Shown: positions 20,031 to 29,599 of the stretch, piece after piece
Layout of the letters: the number at the start of each line of letters is the position of its first letter
Numbering within the stretch: position 1 is the stretch's first letter
From: Candidatus Kinetoplastidibacterium crithidiae
Lineage (GTDB): Bacteria; Pseudomonadota; Gammaproteobacteria; Burkholderiales; Burkholderiaceae_B
Direction of reading: 5' to 3'
NCBI GenBank assembly: GCA_019278155.1
Contig: JADMLC010000005.1
Location: 1-64,000 of the forward strand
DNA: 64,000 nt
The notes under the pieces: model-generated
The model's database searches: none
What the model was told of the DNA's origin: nothing
What the model saw: the letters and a program-made list of their open reading frames with translations, nothing else
Made by a program: the position numbers and the translations under genes

Positions 20031-20825
20031 ATGATATTTTTCTATATTTTGATTTCCACCTTTTCTAGTGGTTTGATTGCTGTTAGTATAGCAAATTGGT
20101 TAACATATAATTTTTTCTCTAAATATCTTGATAATATTGTTAGTGTATCAATAGGTATTTTCTTATCAGTAGCTTTTTTACATTTATTGCCTGAAGCTTA
20201 TGAGCATTTAAATAATAATGCAAATATTATTTTTATTACTATGTTGGTATCAATAATATGTTTTGTAATTTTAGAAAAAGTATCATTGTTAAGACATAAT
20301 CATCATTATGAAGGTGATGGTCATCTGCATGGAAATGGTCATGATAAAACTGAGGCTGGCAGTGGTGGAATTATTATATTAATTGGAAGTTCATTACATA
20401 ATTTTTCTGATGGCATAGTTATTGCTGCTTCTTTTTTAACTTATCCATTGCTTGGTGTTATTACATCTTTATCAATTACAGTTCATGAAGTTCCTCATAA
20501 ATTATGTGATTTTGTTGTTTTAAGAAATTCTGGAATTAATAGGCATAAAGCCTTAATAATGATTTTAATTTCTAGTTTTTGTTCATCAATTGGTGGATTT
20601 ATTGGATATTTTATTTTGCATTCTGCCAGGCAATTTACACCTTTTGCTTTAGTAATTGCTGCTAGTAGTTTCATATATATAGCTATATCTGATCTTATTC
20701 CTCAGATGCACGAACATATTTATAAAAAGACACTTATAAATCATTTAATTGAATTATCATTAATTCTTGTAGGTATATTATTTATATTTTATCTGACAAA
20801 GGTAAGCCATTGTTATCATTGCTAA
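20031..20825 (+). CDS. ZIP family metal transporter
   Basis: Inner-membrane importer of divalent metals, probably zinc. About eight hydrophobic helices are visible in 264 residues. The helix-4 motif HNFSDGIVIAASF and helix-5 motif HEVPHKLCDFVVLRN hold the metal-binding residues. Between helices 3 and 4 is a histidine-rich loop (residues about 90-107, with eight His) typical of ZIP proteins. Position six of the HExPHE motif is Lys rather than Glu. It is convergent with queH, with 9 nt between the stops. Confidence 0.88.
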   Translation: MIFFYILISTFSSGLIAVSIANWLTYNFFSKYLDNIVSVSIGIFLSVAFLHLLPEAYEHLNNNANIIFITMLVSIICFVILEKVSLLRHNHHYEGDGHLHGNGHDKTEAGSGGIIILIGSSLHNFSDGIVIAASFLTYPLLGVITSLSITVHEVPHKLCDFVVLRNSGINRHKALIMILISSFCSSIGGFIGYFILHSARQFTPFALVIAASSFIYIAISDLIPQMHEHIYKKTLINHLIELSLILVGILFIFYLTKVSHCYHC

Positions 20826-20834
20826 TTTAAATTA

Positions 20835-21479
20835 TTAATTTTTATAAAATTTTTCACCTATTTTTATCCTATCAAATCCACGTTCTCTTCTTGCTTTGTT
20901 AGTATCTCTTAATGAATATACACAACCACAATATTCTTGTTGATAGAACTTTTCTCTTTTGCTTATGAGTATCATTCTTTGTGAGCCACCTTTTTTCCGC
21001 CAATTATAATCCCAATAATTAATGCCATATCTGGATGCTGCTTGTATTCCTGATCTGTTTATTTGATTAAAATCTTTCCAGCGAGAAATTCCAAGAGAAC
21101 TGGTAATAGTATCGAAACCATGTTCATAAGCATATAAGGCTGTTCTTTCGAAACGCATGTCAAAACATACTGTACAACGTTCACCTCTTTCTGGAGAATT
21201 TTCTAATCCCTTAACTCTTAGAAACCAATTGTCCGTATCATAGTCAGAATCTATAATTTCTATATTATATTTATTAGCTATTCTTATATTCTCTTGTTTC
21301 CTAATCTCATATTCTTTTTCAGGATGTATATTTGGATTGTAAAAAAATATTGAGTACTCGATATTTGACTGAATCATTGCTTCCATTATTTCACATGAAC
21401 ATGGGGCACAACATGAATGTAATAAAACTTTCTTACAGTTTGATGGTAAAACTATTATAGGTCTTGGTGTAAATTCCAT
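20835..21479 (-). CDS. queH: Epoxyqueuosine reductase QueH
   Basis: Catalyses the last step of queuosine synthesis in tRNA (epoxyqueuosine to queuosine) using a 4Fe-4S cluster; it is the non-homologous replacement of QueG. The N-terminal [12 protein letters not shown] (19-30) has the adjacent cysteine pair; further cysteines lie in ERCTVCFD and EYCGCVYS, as in the family. 214 residues is a normal length. Other queuosine genes are not in this window. Confidence 0.88.
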   Translation of the reverse strand: MEFTPRPIIVLPSNCKKVLLHSCCAPCSCEIMEAMIQSNIEYSIFFYNPNIHPEKEYEIRKQENIRIANKYNIEIIDSDYDTDNWFLRVKGLENSPERGERCTVCFDMRFERTALYAYEHGFDTITSSLGISRWKDFNQINRSGIQAASRYGINYWDYNWRKKGGSQRMILISKREKFYQQEYCGCVYSLRDTNKARRERGFDRIKIGEKFYKN

Positions 21480-21516
21480 AAATCTTTTTATATTATATAT
21501 TTATATATCTGATTTT

Positions 21517-22773
21517 TTATTTTTTCATCATTTCGAAAAAATCTAAATTTGTTTTTGTGGAGCGCATTTTATCTAGAATAAATTCTATTGCTTCTATATC
21601 ATCCATATCATGAATAAATTTTCTTAGTACCCATATTTTTTGTAATATATCTTGTCTAACTAAGAGTTCTTCTCTTCTTGTTCCTGATTTATTTAAGTTG
21701 ATAGCTGGGTAAACTCTTTTTTCTGCCATTCTTCTTTCTAAATGGATTTCAGCATTACCAGTTCCTTTGAATTCTTCATAGATTACTTCATCCATTCTAC
21801 TTCCAGTATCTATTAATGCCGTTCCTAATATAGTTAGAGAACCACCTTCTTCTATATTTCTAGCTGCTCCAAAAAATCTTTTTGGCCTGTGTAAAGCATT
21901 GGCATCTATACCACCTGTAAGAACTTTTCCTGAAGAAGGAATTACGGTATTATATGCTCTGGCTAATCTAGTAATAGAATCTAGCAGTATAATGACGTCT
22001 TTTTTCATTTCTACAAGTCTTTTTGCTTTTTCAATTACCATTTCAGCTACTTGTACATGTCTATTTGCAGGTTCATCAAAAGTTGATGCAACAACCTCAC
22101 CCCTGACTGTACGTTGCATTTCAGTTACCTCTTCAGGTCTCTCATCTACTAATAAGACTATTAAAGTTGCTTCTGGCATATTTGATGCAATAGCGTGTGC
22201 TATATGTTGCATCATTATAGTTTTTCCTGATTTAGGGCTTGCTACTATTAATCCTCTTTGTCCTTTACCTATAGGTGAGAATACATCTAGTATTCTTCCT
22301 GTAAGATTCTCCTCACTTCTGATTTCTCTTTCTAATTTTATATTGTGACATGGATGTAGTGGAGTAAGATTTTCAAACATAATTCTATGTTTTACAACTT
22401 CTGGTGATACACCATTAACTTTTTCAACTTTAACCAATGCAAAGTATCTTTCACCTTCTTTTGGCGTTCTTACTTCACCTTCAATAGAATCACCAGTATG
22501 CAAATTCATTCTTCTAATTTGAGAAGGTGATATATATATGTCATCTGTGCTGGCCAAGTATGAGGTTTCTGGTGATCTTAGAAATCCAAAACCATCTGGA
22601 AGCACCTCTAGTACTCCATCTCCAAAAATTTGCTCACCTTGTTTTGCTCTTTTTTTCATTATAGCAAACATTAATTCTTGTTTTCGTAGACGATTGGCAT
22701 TGTCAATTTCTAAATTAGAAGCAATTTCTAATAGCTGTGATACATGCAAAGTCTTTAGTTCATTTAAATGCAT
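21517..22773 (-). CDS. rho: Transcription termination factor Rho
   Basis: Hexameric RNA helicase that releases transcripts. Residues 1-45 form the N-terminal helical domain ([18 protein letters not shown]), followed by the RNA-binding cold-shock domain ([15 protein letters not shown]), then the ATPase core with [12 protein letters not shown] (Walker A), [14 protein letters not shown] (Walker B), the Q-loop [22 protein letters not shown] and the R-loop. 418 residues equals E. coli (419). The reading frame stays open upstream to 22863, but starting at 22773 reproduces the family N-terminus; a start at 22821 (16 more residues) cannot be excluded. Neither start has a clear ribosome-binding site. 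Confidence 0.95.
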   Translation of the reverse strand: MHLNELKTLHVSQLLEIASNLEIDNANRLRKQELMFAIMKKRAKQGEQIFGDGVLEVLPDGFGFLRSPETSYLASTDDIYISPSQIRRMNLHTGDSIEGEVRTPKEGERYFALVKVEKVNGVSPEVVKHRIMFENLTPLHPCHNIKLEREIRSEENLTGRILDVFSPIGKGQRGLIVASPKSGKTIMMQHIAHAIASNMPEATLIVLLVDERPEEVTEMQRTVRGEVVASTFDEPANRHVQVAEMVIEKAKRLVEMKKDVIILLDSITRLARAYNTVIPSSGKVLTGGIDANALHRPKRFFGAARNIEEGGSLTILGTALIDTGSRMDEVIYEEFKGTGNAEIHLERRMAEKRVYPAINLNKSGTRREELLVRQDILQKIWVLRKFIHDMDDIEAIEFILDKMRSTKTNLDFFEMMKK

Positions 22774-23317
22774 TTTTTGATTATTTGAATGTTTTTCTCT
22801 GTCTTTTTTATTTATTTTCATAAAAAATTTGAATTTTTTATGTTCTATTAATGCGGATAACAAATAAAAGAGTCTGAGATTGATTTTTAATAAGAATATT
22901 TTTGGTTATTAAGTTTTTTGACTTGCTTAGATTTATATAAAAATCTATAAAACTACATAATTCAATATATTTTTGACATTACTCATGTTTAATGAAAGTT
23001 TATCAGTATTTTATTCATAGTCAACAATTTACTATGATAAATTTTAAAACTTATTTAATGCTCTATTATACTTATATATGATAAAAAATGGGTATTTTAA
23101 TCAGTAATAAACTTATATTTGATCATAATTATGATCAAATATAACATCAATATTACTGTTGTTTTATGTTAATAAGATTTAATTGTGAGATTTTATTAAA
23201 TTACATTACTATAATGATCTATTCTTTTTTATTTAATTAGTTGTTTTTTTATTAGCATTAATTTTTGATTATTAATATATTTATAATTATTGTATATTTT
23301 ACAGTGAGTTTTATAGC
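22774..23317. other. Longest gene-free stretch, between rho and the flavoprotein reductase
   Basis: About 540 bases lie between two divergent genes and should contain the rho leader/promoter and the reductase promoter. I found no credible gene, RNA or remnant; many relatives have trxA here, but no codons for its WCGPC active site are visible. The one clear structure is a 32-bp perfect palindrome at 23113-23144. Bases are very A+T rich throughout. Confidence 0.5.
23113..23144. repeat. Perfect 32-bp palindrome without loop
   Basis: Each base from 23113 to 23128 pairs with its mirror position from 23144 to 23129, with no mismatch and no spacer. It contains two TGATCA sites symmetrically placed about the centre. 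It is 174 nt upstream of the reductase start and 340 nt upstream of rho. Possible readings are an operator for a dimeric regulator, or the leftover bidirectional terminator of genes since deleted. Confidence 0.75.
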
Positions 23318-24322
23318 ATGAGCTTTTGTATTTCCATAAAACCTGGAATAGAATATTTAATAGCAAAAAAGAATCAATCTATTTTAGACGCTGCTAAGGA
23401 AAAGAAAATTGCATTACCACATAGTTGTAGTAATGGAAAATGTGCTAAATGCAAATGTAAAGTTTTATCTGGGTCTTTTGAAATATCTAATTATTCTAGT
23501 AATGCATTAACTGAACAAGAAAAATCAAACAATATGATTTTAACATGTAGAACATATCCATTGTCAGACATGGTTATACAATATGATAATCTAATTGATA
23601 AATCTTCATCTTTTAAAACTGTAGGAAAGCTGATTTCTATAGAAAAAAAGGCTGTTGATATTATAGTTCTCAAGATAAAAATCCCATTAGGAGAGAGGTT
23701 TTTATTTAAACCTGGACAATATATAGATTTTCTCTTAGATAATGGGAGAAAACGTAGCTATTCGATAGCTAATTCTCCTTTTATAGATAAATATTTAGAG
23801 TTTCATATAAGACATTTTTTTGGTGGACTTTTTACTGATCAGTTATTTGGATTAACAAATAATCATTTGAAAGAAAATGATGTTCTCCGTTTAGAAGGTC
23901 CTTTTGGAAGTTTTATTCTTCAAGAACAAACAAAGAATCCCATTATTTTTTTAGCAAGTGGAACAGGTTTTGCTCCAATAAAATCAATGATGGAATATAT
24001 CATAAGAAAAAATATTTTTTCGCAACCAATATATTTATATTGGGCTGCTAGAAAATTATCAGATATATATATGGATGATTTAGCAAAATCATGGGAATCT
24101 TCGATTAGAAATTTTAAATATATTCCTATTGTAATAGATCAAACATCTGAGTCTATGGTTAATATACCAAAATATGTTATGCAAGATTTTAAAGATTTAT
24201 CAGATTTTCAAGTATATGCATGTGGTTCTAATATCATGATCGAGTCTGCAAAGAGAGATTTTATTATGAAATGTAGATTGCCTGTAAATGAATTTTATTC
24301 AGATGCATTTATTTCAACCTAA
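23318..24322 (+). CDS. 2Fe-2S ferredoxin/flavin reductase (glucoseen reductase-like)
   Basis: A fused electron-transfer protein. Residues 1-90 are a plant-type ferredoxin with cluster ligands C37, C42, C45 and C77. Then come a ferredoxin-reductase FAD domain (GRKRSYSIAN, EGPFGSF) and an NAD(P) domain (FLASGTGFAPIKSM and YACGSNIMI near the end). The closest annotated type I recognise is CDP-6-deoxy-delta-3,4-glucoseen reductase; in betaproteobacteria such genes are widespread and probably do not make deoxysugars. Its real electron acceptor is unknown. It is followed 27 nt later by dadA-like. Confidence 0.82.
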   Translation: MSFCISIKPGIEYLIAKKNQSILDAAKEKKIALPHSCSNGKCAKCKCKVLSGSFEISNYSSNALTEQEKSNNMILTCRTYPLSDMVIQYDNLIDKSSSFKTVGKLISIEKKAVDIIVLKIKIPLGERFLFKPGQYIDFLLDNGRKRSYSIANSPFIDKYLEFHIRHFFGGLFTDQLFGLTNNHLKENDVLRLEGPFGSFILQEQTKNPIIFLASGTGFAPIKSMMEYIIRKNIFSQPIYLYWAARKLSDIYMDDLAKSWESSIRNFKYIPIVIDQTSESMVNIPKYVMQDFKDLSDFQVYACGSNIMIESAKRDFIMKCRLPVNEFYSDAFIST

Positions 24323-24349
24323 ATGTTTTATTAGGAGAGTTTCTTTTGT

Positions 24350-25612
24350 ATGAAAGTAGCTATATTAGGTAGTGGGATTCATGGTGTATCTAGTGCATGG
24401 TGGATATCTCAATCTGGAATTGCTAAGGAAATAGTAGTTGTTGATAGGCTTTCTAAACCTGCTTTAGATACTAGTTTTGCTAATGGAGGTCAAATCTCTG
24501 TTTCCTATGCAGAACCTTGGGCAAATTTTAATAATTTATTACTATCATTAAAATGGATTCTTAGAAAGCGTAGCCCTATAACTTTTCGACCTAACCTTGA
24601 TGCTAATCAGTGGAAATGGTTTTTGTGTTTTATTAAAGAATGTATGCCTAATAATGTTATTCGTAATATGGAATACATGATTAATCTGGCAAAATACAGT
24701 AGGGATGTTCTTAAGAATGTTCGTGATGAATTAAATATAGAATATGATTTTCTTGATAAAGGTATTTTGAGTTTTTATACTGATCAAAATGAGTTTAATA
24801 AAGCTCAAAAAACAGCTGATATTATGCGAAAAATGGGAGTGCATAGAAAGTCATTGTCTGTTGATGAAGTTATTAATATGGAGCCAGCTTTATCTAGCAT
24901 TAAAGATAGTTTAGTTGGTGGTTATTTTACAGAAGATGATGAAAGTGGTGATGCATGTAAATTTACACAAGCATTAGCAAATTTATGTTCAGAAAGATCA
25001 GTGCAGTTCAAATATAATCATAATATAAATAGACTTATATATAATAATGGTAAAATAACTAGTGTTGAATTAATAGATCAAAATGGATATTTCAAAAATA
25101 TAGACGCCGATATATTTTTAGTTACTTTAGGTAGTTATAGTCCAATTCTATTAAAACCGTTAGGAATTAAATTGAATATTTATCCAGCCAAAGGTTATTC
25201 TGCTACGTTTCCTGTTAAAAATAAAGAAAAAGCTCCATATGTTAGTTTGATAGATAATGCTGACAAATTAGTTTTTTCTCGTTTAGGTGATCGTATGCGT
25301 ATAGCTGGCTCAGTAGATTTTTCTGGTTACTCCAGATCTTTAAAGAGCATTGATTGTGATTTTTTATTATCAAAAGCAATGGAGATGTTTCCTAATTCAT
25401 TAGATTTTGACAATGTATCTTATTGGTCAGGATTAAGACCAGCTACTCCATCTAATGTTCCTATTATAGGGAAAACAAAAATTGATAATTTATATATAAA
25501 TTCTGGCCATGGACCTTTAGGATGGACTATGGGAATGGGTTCCGGTAAAGCTTTGGCAGATATAATGAATGGTAAGAAACCTAATTTTAAATTCCCATTT
25601 TTAGGCATGTAA
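24350..25612 (+). CDS. dadA: D-amino acid dehydrogenase (DadA-like)
   Basis: FAD-dependent oxidoreductase of the DAO family that oxidises D-alanine and other D-amino acids to keto acids, feeding electrons to the respiratory chain at the inner membrane. The Rossmann motif GSGIHGVSSAWW is at 7-18; a C-terminal GLRPATPSNVPIIGKT and GHGPLGWTMGMGSGKALAD are family signatures. A GGAGAG stretch lies about 12 nt before the ATG. At 420 residues it is full length. Probably cotranscribed with the preceding reductase. Followed by a clear hairpin terminator. Confidence 0.88.
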   Translation: MKVAILGSGIHGVSSAWWISQSGIAKEIVVVDRLSKPALDTSFANGGQISVSYAEPWANFNNLLLSLKWILRKRSPITFRPNLDANQWKWFLCFIKECMPNNVIRNMEYMINLAKYSRDVLKNVRDELNIEYDFLDKGILSFYTDQNEFNKAQKTADIMRKMGVHRKSLSVDEVINMEPALSSIKDSLVGGYFTEDDESGDACKFTQALANLCSERSVQFKYNHNINRLIYNNGKITSVELIDQNGYFKNIDADIFLVTLGSYSPILLKPLGIKLNIYPAKGYSATFPVKNKEKAPYVSLIDNADKLVFSRLGDRMRIAGSVDFSGYSRSLKSIDCDFLLSKAMEMFPNSLDFDNVSYWSGLRPATPSNVPIIGKTKIDNLYINSGHGPLGWTMGMGSGKALADIMNGKKPNFKFPFLGM

Positions 25613-25656
25613 TATATATTATAATGGTACTTTGCAATAAAAATATCATGATTTTG

Positions 25657-25708
25657 AGCCGATTGCTTATATATTTGATATAAACAATTCGGCTTATGTT
25701 TTATTTTT
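25657..25708 (+). terminator. Rho-independent terminator after dadA
   Basis: Left arm AGCCGATTG at 25657-25665 pairs with CAATTCGGCT at 25685-25694 (one bulged A), followed by a T-rich tail to 25708. It is the most classical terminator of the window because it has G:C pairs in the stem. Confidence 0.75.
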
Positions 25709-25768
25709 ATTATTCTTATTGAGTTATTTTATGGCTTAATTAATTTTTCTTAATATTTTTGCTCTTTA

Positions 25769-28408
25769 ATGAAAACATCAGAAATCAGGTCTAAATTTTT
25801 AAAATTTTTTGAATCAAAAAATCATGTTATTTTGCCTTCATCTTCTTTGGTGCCAGTTGATGATCCAACTCTATTGTTTACAAATTCAGGAATGGTGCAG
25901 TTTAAAGATATTTTTTCTGGAAAAGAGAAAGCTAAATACAAGAGGATAGCGACTGCTCAGCGTTGTTTTAGGGCAGGTGGTAAACATAATGATCTTGAGA
26001 ATGTTGGTTATACAGCTAGACATCATACATTTTTTGAAATGTTAGGTAACTTTAGTTTTGGTGATTATTTTAAACGTGATGCAATTCATTATGCATGGGA
26101 TTTGCTTACAAAAATATATAAAATATCACCTAATAAATTATTTATAACTGTTTATCATGATGATGATGAAGCCTATGATATTTGGCATACTGAAATAGGT
26201 ATTCCTACTAGTTTAATATCCAGGATTGGAGATAATAAGGGATCAAAATTTGCATCTGATAATTTCTGGCAAATGTCAGATACTGGTCCTTGTGGACCTT
26301 GTTCTGAAATTTTTTATGATCATGGGCATAATTTTTATGGTGACCCTCCTGGTGTTGGTAATATAGAAGGTGATAGGTATGTTGAAATATGGAATTTAGT
26401 TTTCATGCAATTTTATATAGATAAGGCACAAAATATTTCTCGTTTGCAAGTTCCATGTATAGATACTGGGATGGGTTTAGAAAGAATTGCCGCTGTTCTA
26501 CAAAATGTTCATTCAAATTATGATACTGATTCTTTTAAAAAGTTAATATCTGCAACTGCTTCAAAAATTGGGATTAAAGATCATTCTGATAATTCATTGA
26601 AGGTAATTTCCGATCATTTAAGAGCAGCTGTTTTTTTGATTGTTGATGGAGTATTACCAAGCAATGATGGTCGTGGTTATGTATTAAGACGAATTATAAG
26701 AAGGGCTTTGAGACATTCTTATAAATTAGGCCATTCTGGTTCTTTTCTATATAAACTTGTTCCTGATCTTATTTTAGAAATGAGTGATGCTTATCCTGAA
26801 ATAACTAAAAAATCTGATTCTATTGCTAAAATCATTTTACAAGAGGAAGATCGTTTTAGCGATACTCTTATCCATGGTATGAAGATATTAAATTCTGCTA
26901 TAGCTAAAATTGATTATGGAAATAAGTTAGATGATAATATTGTATTTTCTTTATATGATACTTATGGATTTCCTGTAGACTTAACAGCAGACGTATGTCG
27001 AGAAAAAGGTATTTTAATTGATTTAAATTCTTTTGACAAACATATGAACTCTCAACGTAATAAAGCTAGATCATCCGGTAAATTTAAATCAAATATTCAT
27101 GACAATTTAGATTGTAGTAATTTTATTTCTGAATTTTATGGTTATGAAAAACATAAATTAGAGAATTCAAAAATATTAGCTATTTATGTAAATGGTTCTC
27201 TTGTAAATGAGATTGCTAATAGCTCAGAGGAAGTTTGTGTTATTTTAGATAAAACACCATTTTATGCAGAGTTGGGTGGTCAAGTAGGAGATACTGGTGT
27301 TTTAAAAAGTAATGATGCAGTTTTCATAGTTAATAATACATTCCTTGGAAATACTAATGTATTTGTTCATAGTGGTTTGTTAGAGAATGGTATATTGCAA
27401 GTTGGTGATATAGTATCTGCCAGCGTTGATAGAACAAGACGTTTGAACATATCTAAAAATCATTCTGCAACACATTTAATGCATTTTGCTCTTAGAGAGA
27501 TCTTAGGTTCTCATGTTCAGCAAAAAGGTTCATTAGTAGACCATGAGAGAATTAGGTTTGATTTTACCAATGATTATCCACTTTCTTGTTTACAAATTTC
27601 TCAAATAGAGGAGCTAGTTAATTATTATATTATTTTAAATACTGATGTGCTTACAGATATCATTCCATATGAAAAAGCTATAAGTAGTGGAGCTATAGCA
27701 TTATTTAATGAGAAATATTCCAGTAAAGTAAGAGTTGTTTCTATTGGTCCTTCTATCGAATTATGCGGTGGGACTCATGTTATTAAAACTGGTGATATTG
27801 GTTTTTTTAAAATTATTACTGAGAGTTCTATATCTAATGGGGTTAGAAGAGTAGAAGCGTGTACTGGATTAAAGGCTGTGAACTTTGTTAGCAAACAAAG
27901 TTCACTTTTATATGATATATCAAAAATATTTAATTCTAGTAATGATGAATTATTAGATCGTATATCACAACATAAGAATTATGTTAAACATAAGGAGAAG
28001 GAAAATCTTTCTTTGCGTAAAAAATTGGCTGCTAGTATTGTAGATTATATTTATAGCAATAATATTGATACTCAAAATGAAATAAAACTTGTTTCTTACT
28101 TTTTTGCTGATCTTGATCAGTCAATATTATTAGATATTATGGATTTTGTAAAAAATAGATTTAAAAAAGTAATAGTTGTTTTGGGTACTAATGATGTATC
28201 TAGTGGTAAGGGAATTTTAGTTTGTGGAGTTTCTAACAATATTATAGAAATTATAGAAGCTCGTGAAATAATGAATTTTTTGACGTCTTGTGTTCAAGGT
28301 AAAGGTGGTGGACGTGCAAATACTGCTACTGGGAGCACTAATGATGTAAAATTATTGCCTAATGGCATTGAAAATACAAAAAAATGGATATTGAGTAGGA
28401 TTGAGTAG
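25769..28408 (+). CDS. alaS: Alanine--tRNA ligase
   Basis: Charges tRNA-Ala and edits mischarged Ser and Gly. It has the class II catalytic core at the N-terminus (FTNSGMVQFKDIF, CFRAGGKHNDLENVG, RHHTFFEMLGNFSFGDYF), the tRNA-recognition domain, the editing domain with zinc ligands HSATHLMH and CGGTH, and the C-terminal oligomerisation domain ending in GKGGGRANTATGS. 879 residues matches E. coli (876). tusA-like follows after 5 nt. Confidence 0.97.
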   Translation: MKTSEIRSKFLKFFESKNHVILPSSSLVPVDDPTLLFTNSGMVQFKDIFSGKEKAKYKRIATAQRCFRAGGKHNDLENVGYTARHHTFFEMLGNFSFGDYFKRDAIHYAWDLLTKIYKISPNKLFITVYHDDDEAYDIWHTEIGIPTSLISRIGDNKGSKFASDNFWQMSDTGPCGPCSEIFYDHGHNFYGDPPGVGNIEGDRYVEIWNLVFMQFYIDKAQNISRLQVPCIDTGMGLERIAAVLQNVHSNYDTDSFKKLISATASKIGIKDHSDNSLKVISDHLRAAVFLIVDGVLPSNDGRGYVLRRIIRRALRHSYKLGHSGSFLYKLVPDLILEMSDAYPEITKKSDSIAKIILQEEDRFSDTLIHGMKILNSAIAKIDYGNKLDDNIVFSLYDTYGFPVDLTADVCREKGILIDLNSFDKHMNSQRNKARSSGKFKSNIHDNLDCSNFISEFYGYEKHKLENSKILAIYVNGSLVNEIANSSEEVCVILDKTPFYAELGGQVGDTGVLKSNDAVFIVNNTFLGNTNVFVHSGLLENGILQVGDIVSASVDRTRRLNISKNHSATHLMHFALREILGSHVQQKGSLVDHERIRFDFTNDYPLSCLQISQIEELVNYYIILNTDVLTDIIPYEKAISSGAIALFNEKYSSKVRVVSIGPSIELCGGTHVIKTGDIGFFKIITESSISNGVRRVEACTGLKAVNFVSKQSSLLYDISKIFNSSNDELLDRISQHKNYVKHKEKENLSLRKKLAASIVDYIYSNNIDTQNEIKLVSYFFADLDQSILLDIMDFVKNRFKKVIVVLGTNDVSSGKGILVCGVSNNIIEIIEAREIMNFLTSCVQGKGGGRANTATGSTNDVKLLPNGIENTKKWILSRIE

Positions 28409-28413
28409 TTGTT

Positions 28414-28677
28414 ATGAATATTGAAGAAAATAAAGATTTAAAATTTGATTTTTATATTGATGCAAGAGGTCTTAATTGTCCATTACCTATATTAAAGACA
28501 AAAAAAGCTTTATCAGAAATGAAAAGTGGGCAAATTTTGCGTATAATAACCACAGATGTTAATGCAAATTCTGATTTTAAGATTTTTTCTAAACAAACTG
28601 GAAACAATATTATTATTCAGCGTAAATGTTTTATGGATAGTTTGGAAGTTACAGAGCATTTTTTACAAAAAAGATAA
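28414..28677 (+). CDS. tusA: TusA-family sulfurtransferase
   Basis: Small sulfur carrier. The 87-residue product has the diagnostic N-terminal DARGLNCPLPILKTKKAL, whose Cys forms the persulfide. TusA hands sulfur on for tRNA 2-thiouridine or for molybdopterin and other sulfur chemistry. No tusBCDE genes are in the window, so the exact role (TusA or a generic SirA-like carrier) is open. Five nt after alaS, so translationally linked to it. Confidence 0.82.
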   Translation: MNIEENKDLKFDFYIDARGLNCPLPILKTKKALSEMKSGQILRIITTDVNANSDFKIFSKQTGNNIIIQRKCFMDSLEVTEHFLQKR

Positions 28678-28755
28678 ATTTTATTTTGCAAATTTGTATA
28701 AATGATTGTTAAAATTACAAAATATTTTTATAATTAAATTAGGATTTAAACTGTT

Positions 28756-29016
28756 ATGGTAGTTATTCGTTTGGCTCGTGGTGGATCAAAAAAAAGGCCC
28801 TTTTATAGTTTAGTGGCTACTGACTCTAGAAATCGTAGGGATGGTAGATTTATAGAACGTTTAGGTTTCTATAATCCTGTTGCTGTTGAAGGTTCTGAAC
28901 AGATTAGAATTTCATTAGATAGGATTAAGTATTGGAAAGATAACGGTGCAGAGTTGTCTTCTGTTGTTTCAAGACTAGTAAAAGAATATTCTAAGAAACA
29001 AAACCTAAGTCTCTAA
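28756..29016 (+). CDS. rpsP: 30S ribosomal protein S16
   Basis: The 86-residue product begins [17 protein letters not shown] and has the conserved [17 protein letters not shown] and [13 protein letters not shown] segments. It heads the conserved rpsP-rimM-trmD group; rimM starts 13 nt later. Normal length. Confidence 0.96.
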   Translation: MVVIRLARGGSKKRPFYSLVATDSRNRRDGRFIERLGFYNPVAVEGSEQIRISLDRIKYWKDNGAELSSVVSRLVKEYSKKQNLSL

Positions 29017-29029
29017 TATAGGATTATCG

Positions 29030-29599
29030 ATGTTTGATGATTCTGTTCCCAGTGATTTAATAGAACTTGGCAAAGTTGTATCTTCATATGGTATTAGGGG
29101 CTCATTAAAGGTGTATCCATATTCAGATAACAAAGAAACTTTGTTATCTGTTCCTGATTGGTGGTTATCTTTTTGTAATTGCCAAGCTAAACAATGTCAA
29201 TGCAACTCTATATATCACCATTATAAAATAATTAATTCCAAAAAATATAATAATTTTATTATAGTAAATATATTAGGTATAGATACGAGAGAAGAATCAA
29301 ATAAATTTCGTAATAGTAGAATTTATGTGTCTAGAAGTTTATTCCCAAACCTACAAGAAGATGAGTATTATTGGGTAGATTTGATAGGTTGTAAATTGTA
29401 TGGCATTTCAAATCAGGTTCCTGCTTTTATAGGGATGGTGACTGATATTTTTGAAAATGGAGCACATCCTATATTGTGTGTTTCAACTGTTGATACAGAT
29501 CAAAATAAAGAAATATTAATTCCTTTTGTTAAGTTTTATATAGATAAAGTAGACTTATTAAATCACGAAATTTTTACTAGTTGGTCATTAGAATACTAA
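29030..29599 (+). CDS. rimM: Ribosome maturation factor RimM
   Basis: Binds S19 and assists maturation of the 30S head. The N-terminal domain ELGKVVSSYGIRGSLKVYPYSD and C-terminal PRC-barrel segment DEYYWVDLIGC, MVTDIFENGAHPIL and ILIPFV are present. 189 residues. Unusual is a cysteine cluster at 49, 51, 56 and 58 (CxCx4CxC) in the loop after the first domain. The stop overlaps the trmD start (TAATG). Confidence 0.93.
   Translation: MFDDSVPSDLIELGKVVSSYGIRGSLKVYPYSDNKETLLSVPDWWLSFCNCQAKQCQCNSIYHHYKIINSKKYNNFIIVNILGIDTREESNKFRNSRIYVSRSLFPNLQEDEYYWVDLIGCKLYGISNQVPAFIGMVTDIFENGAHPILCVSTVDTDQNKEILIPFVKFYIDKVDLLNHEIFTSWSLEY

Noticed and set aside
21899..22348. 149-codon open frame antisense to rho
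   Set aside because: Shadow of the Rho ATPase core; no start signals or recognisable domain.
22774..22863. Thirty-residue N-terminal extension of Rho
   Set aside because: Basic Lys/Asn residues with no match to the family; ATG at 22773 fits. A start at 22821 is left open.
23113..23144. Palindrome as a replication origin
   Set aside because: No dnaA, DnaA-box cluster, dnaN or gidA nearby.
29581..29598. Extended trmD start
   Set aside because: The upstream codons lie inside rimM; ATG at 29599 reproduces the conserved N-terminus.
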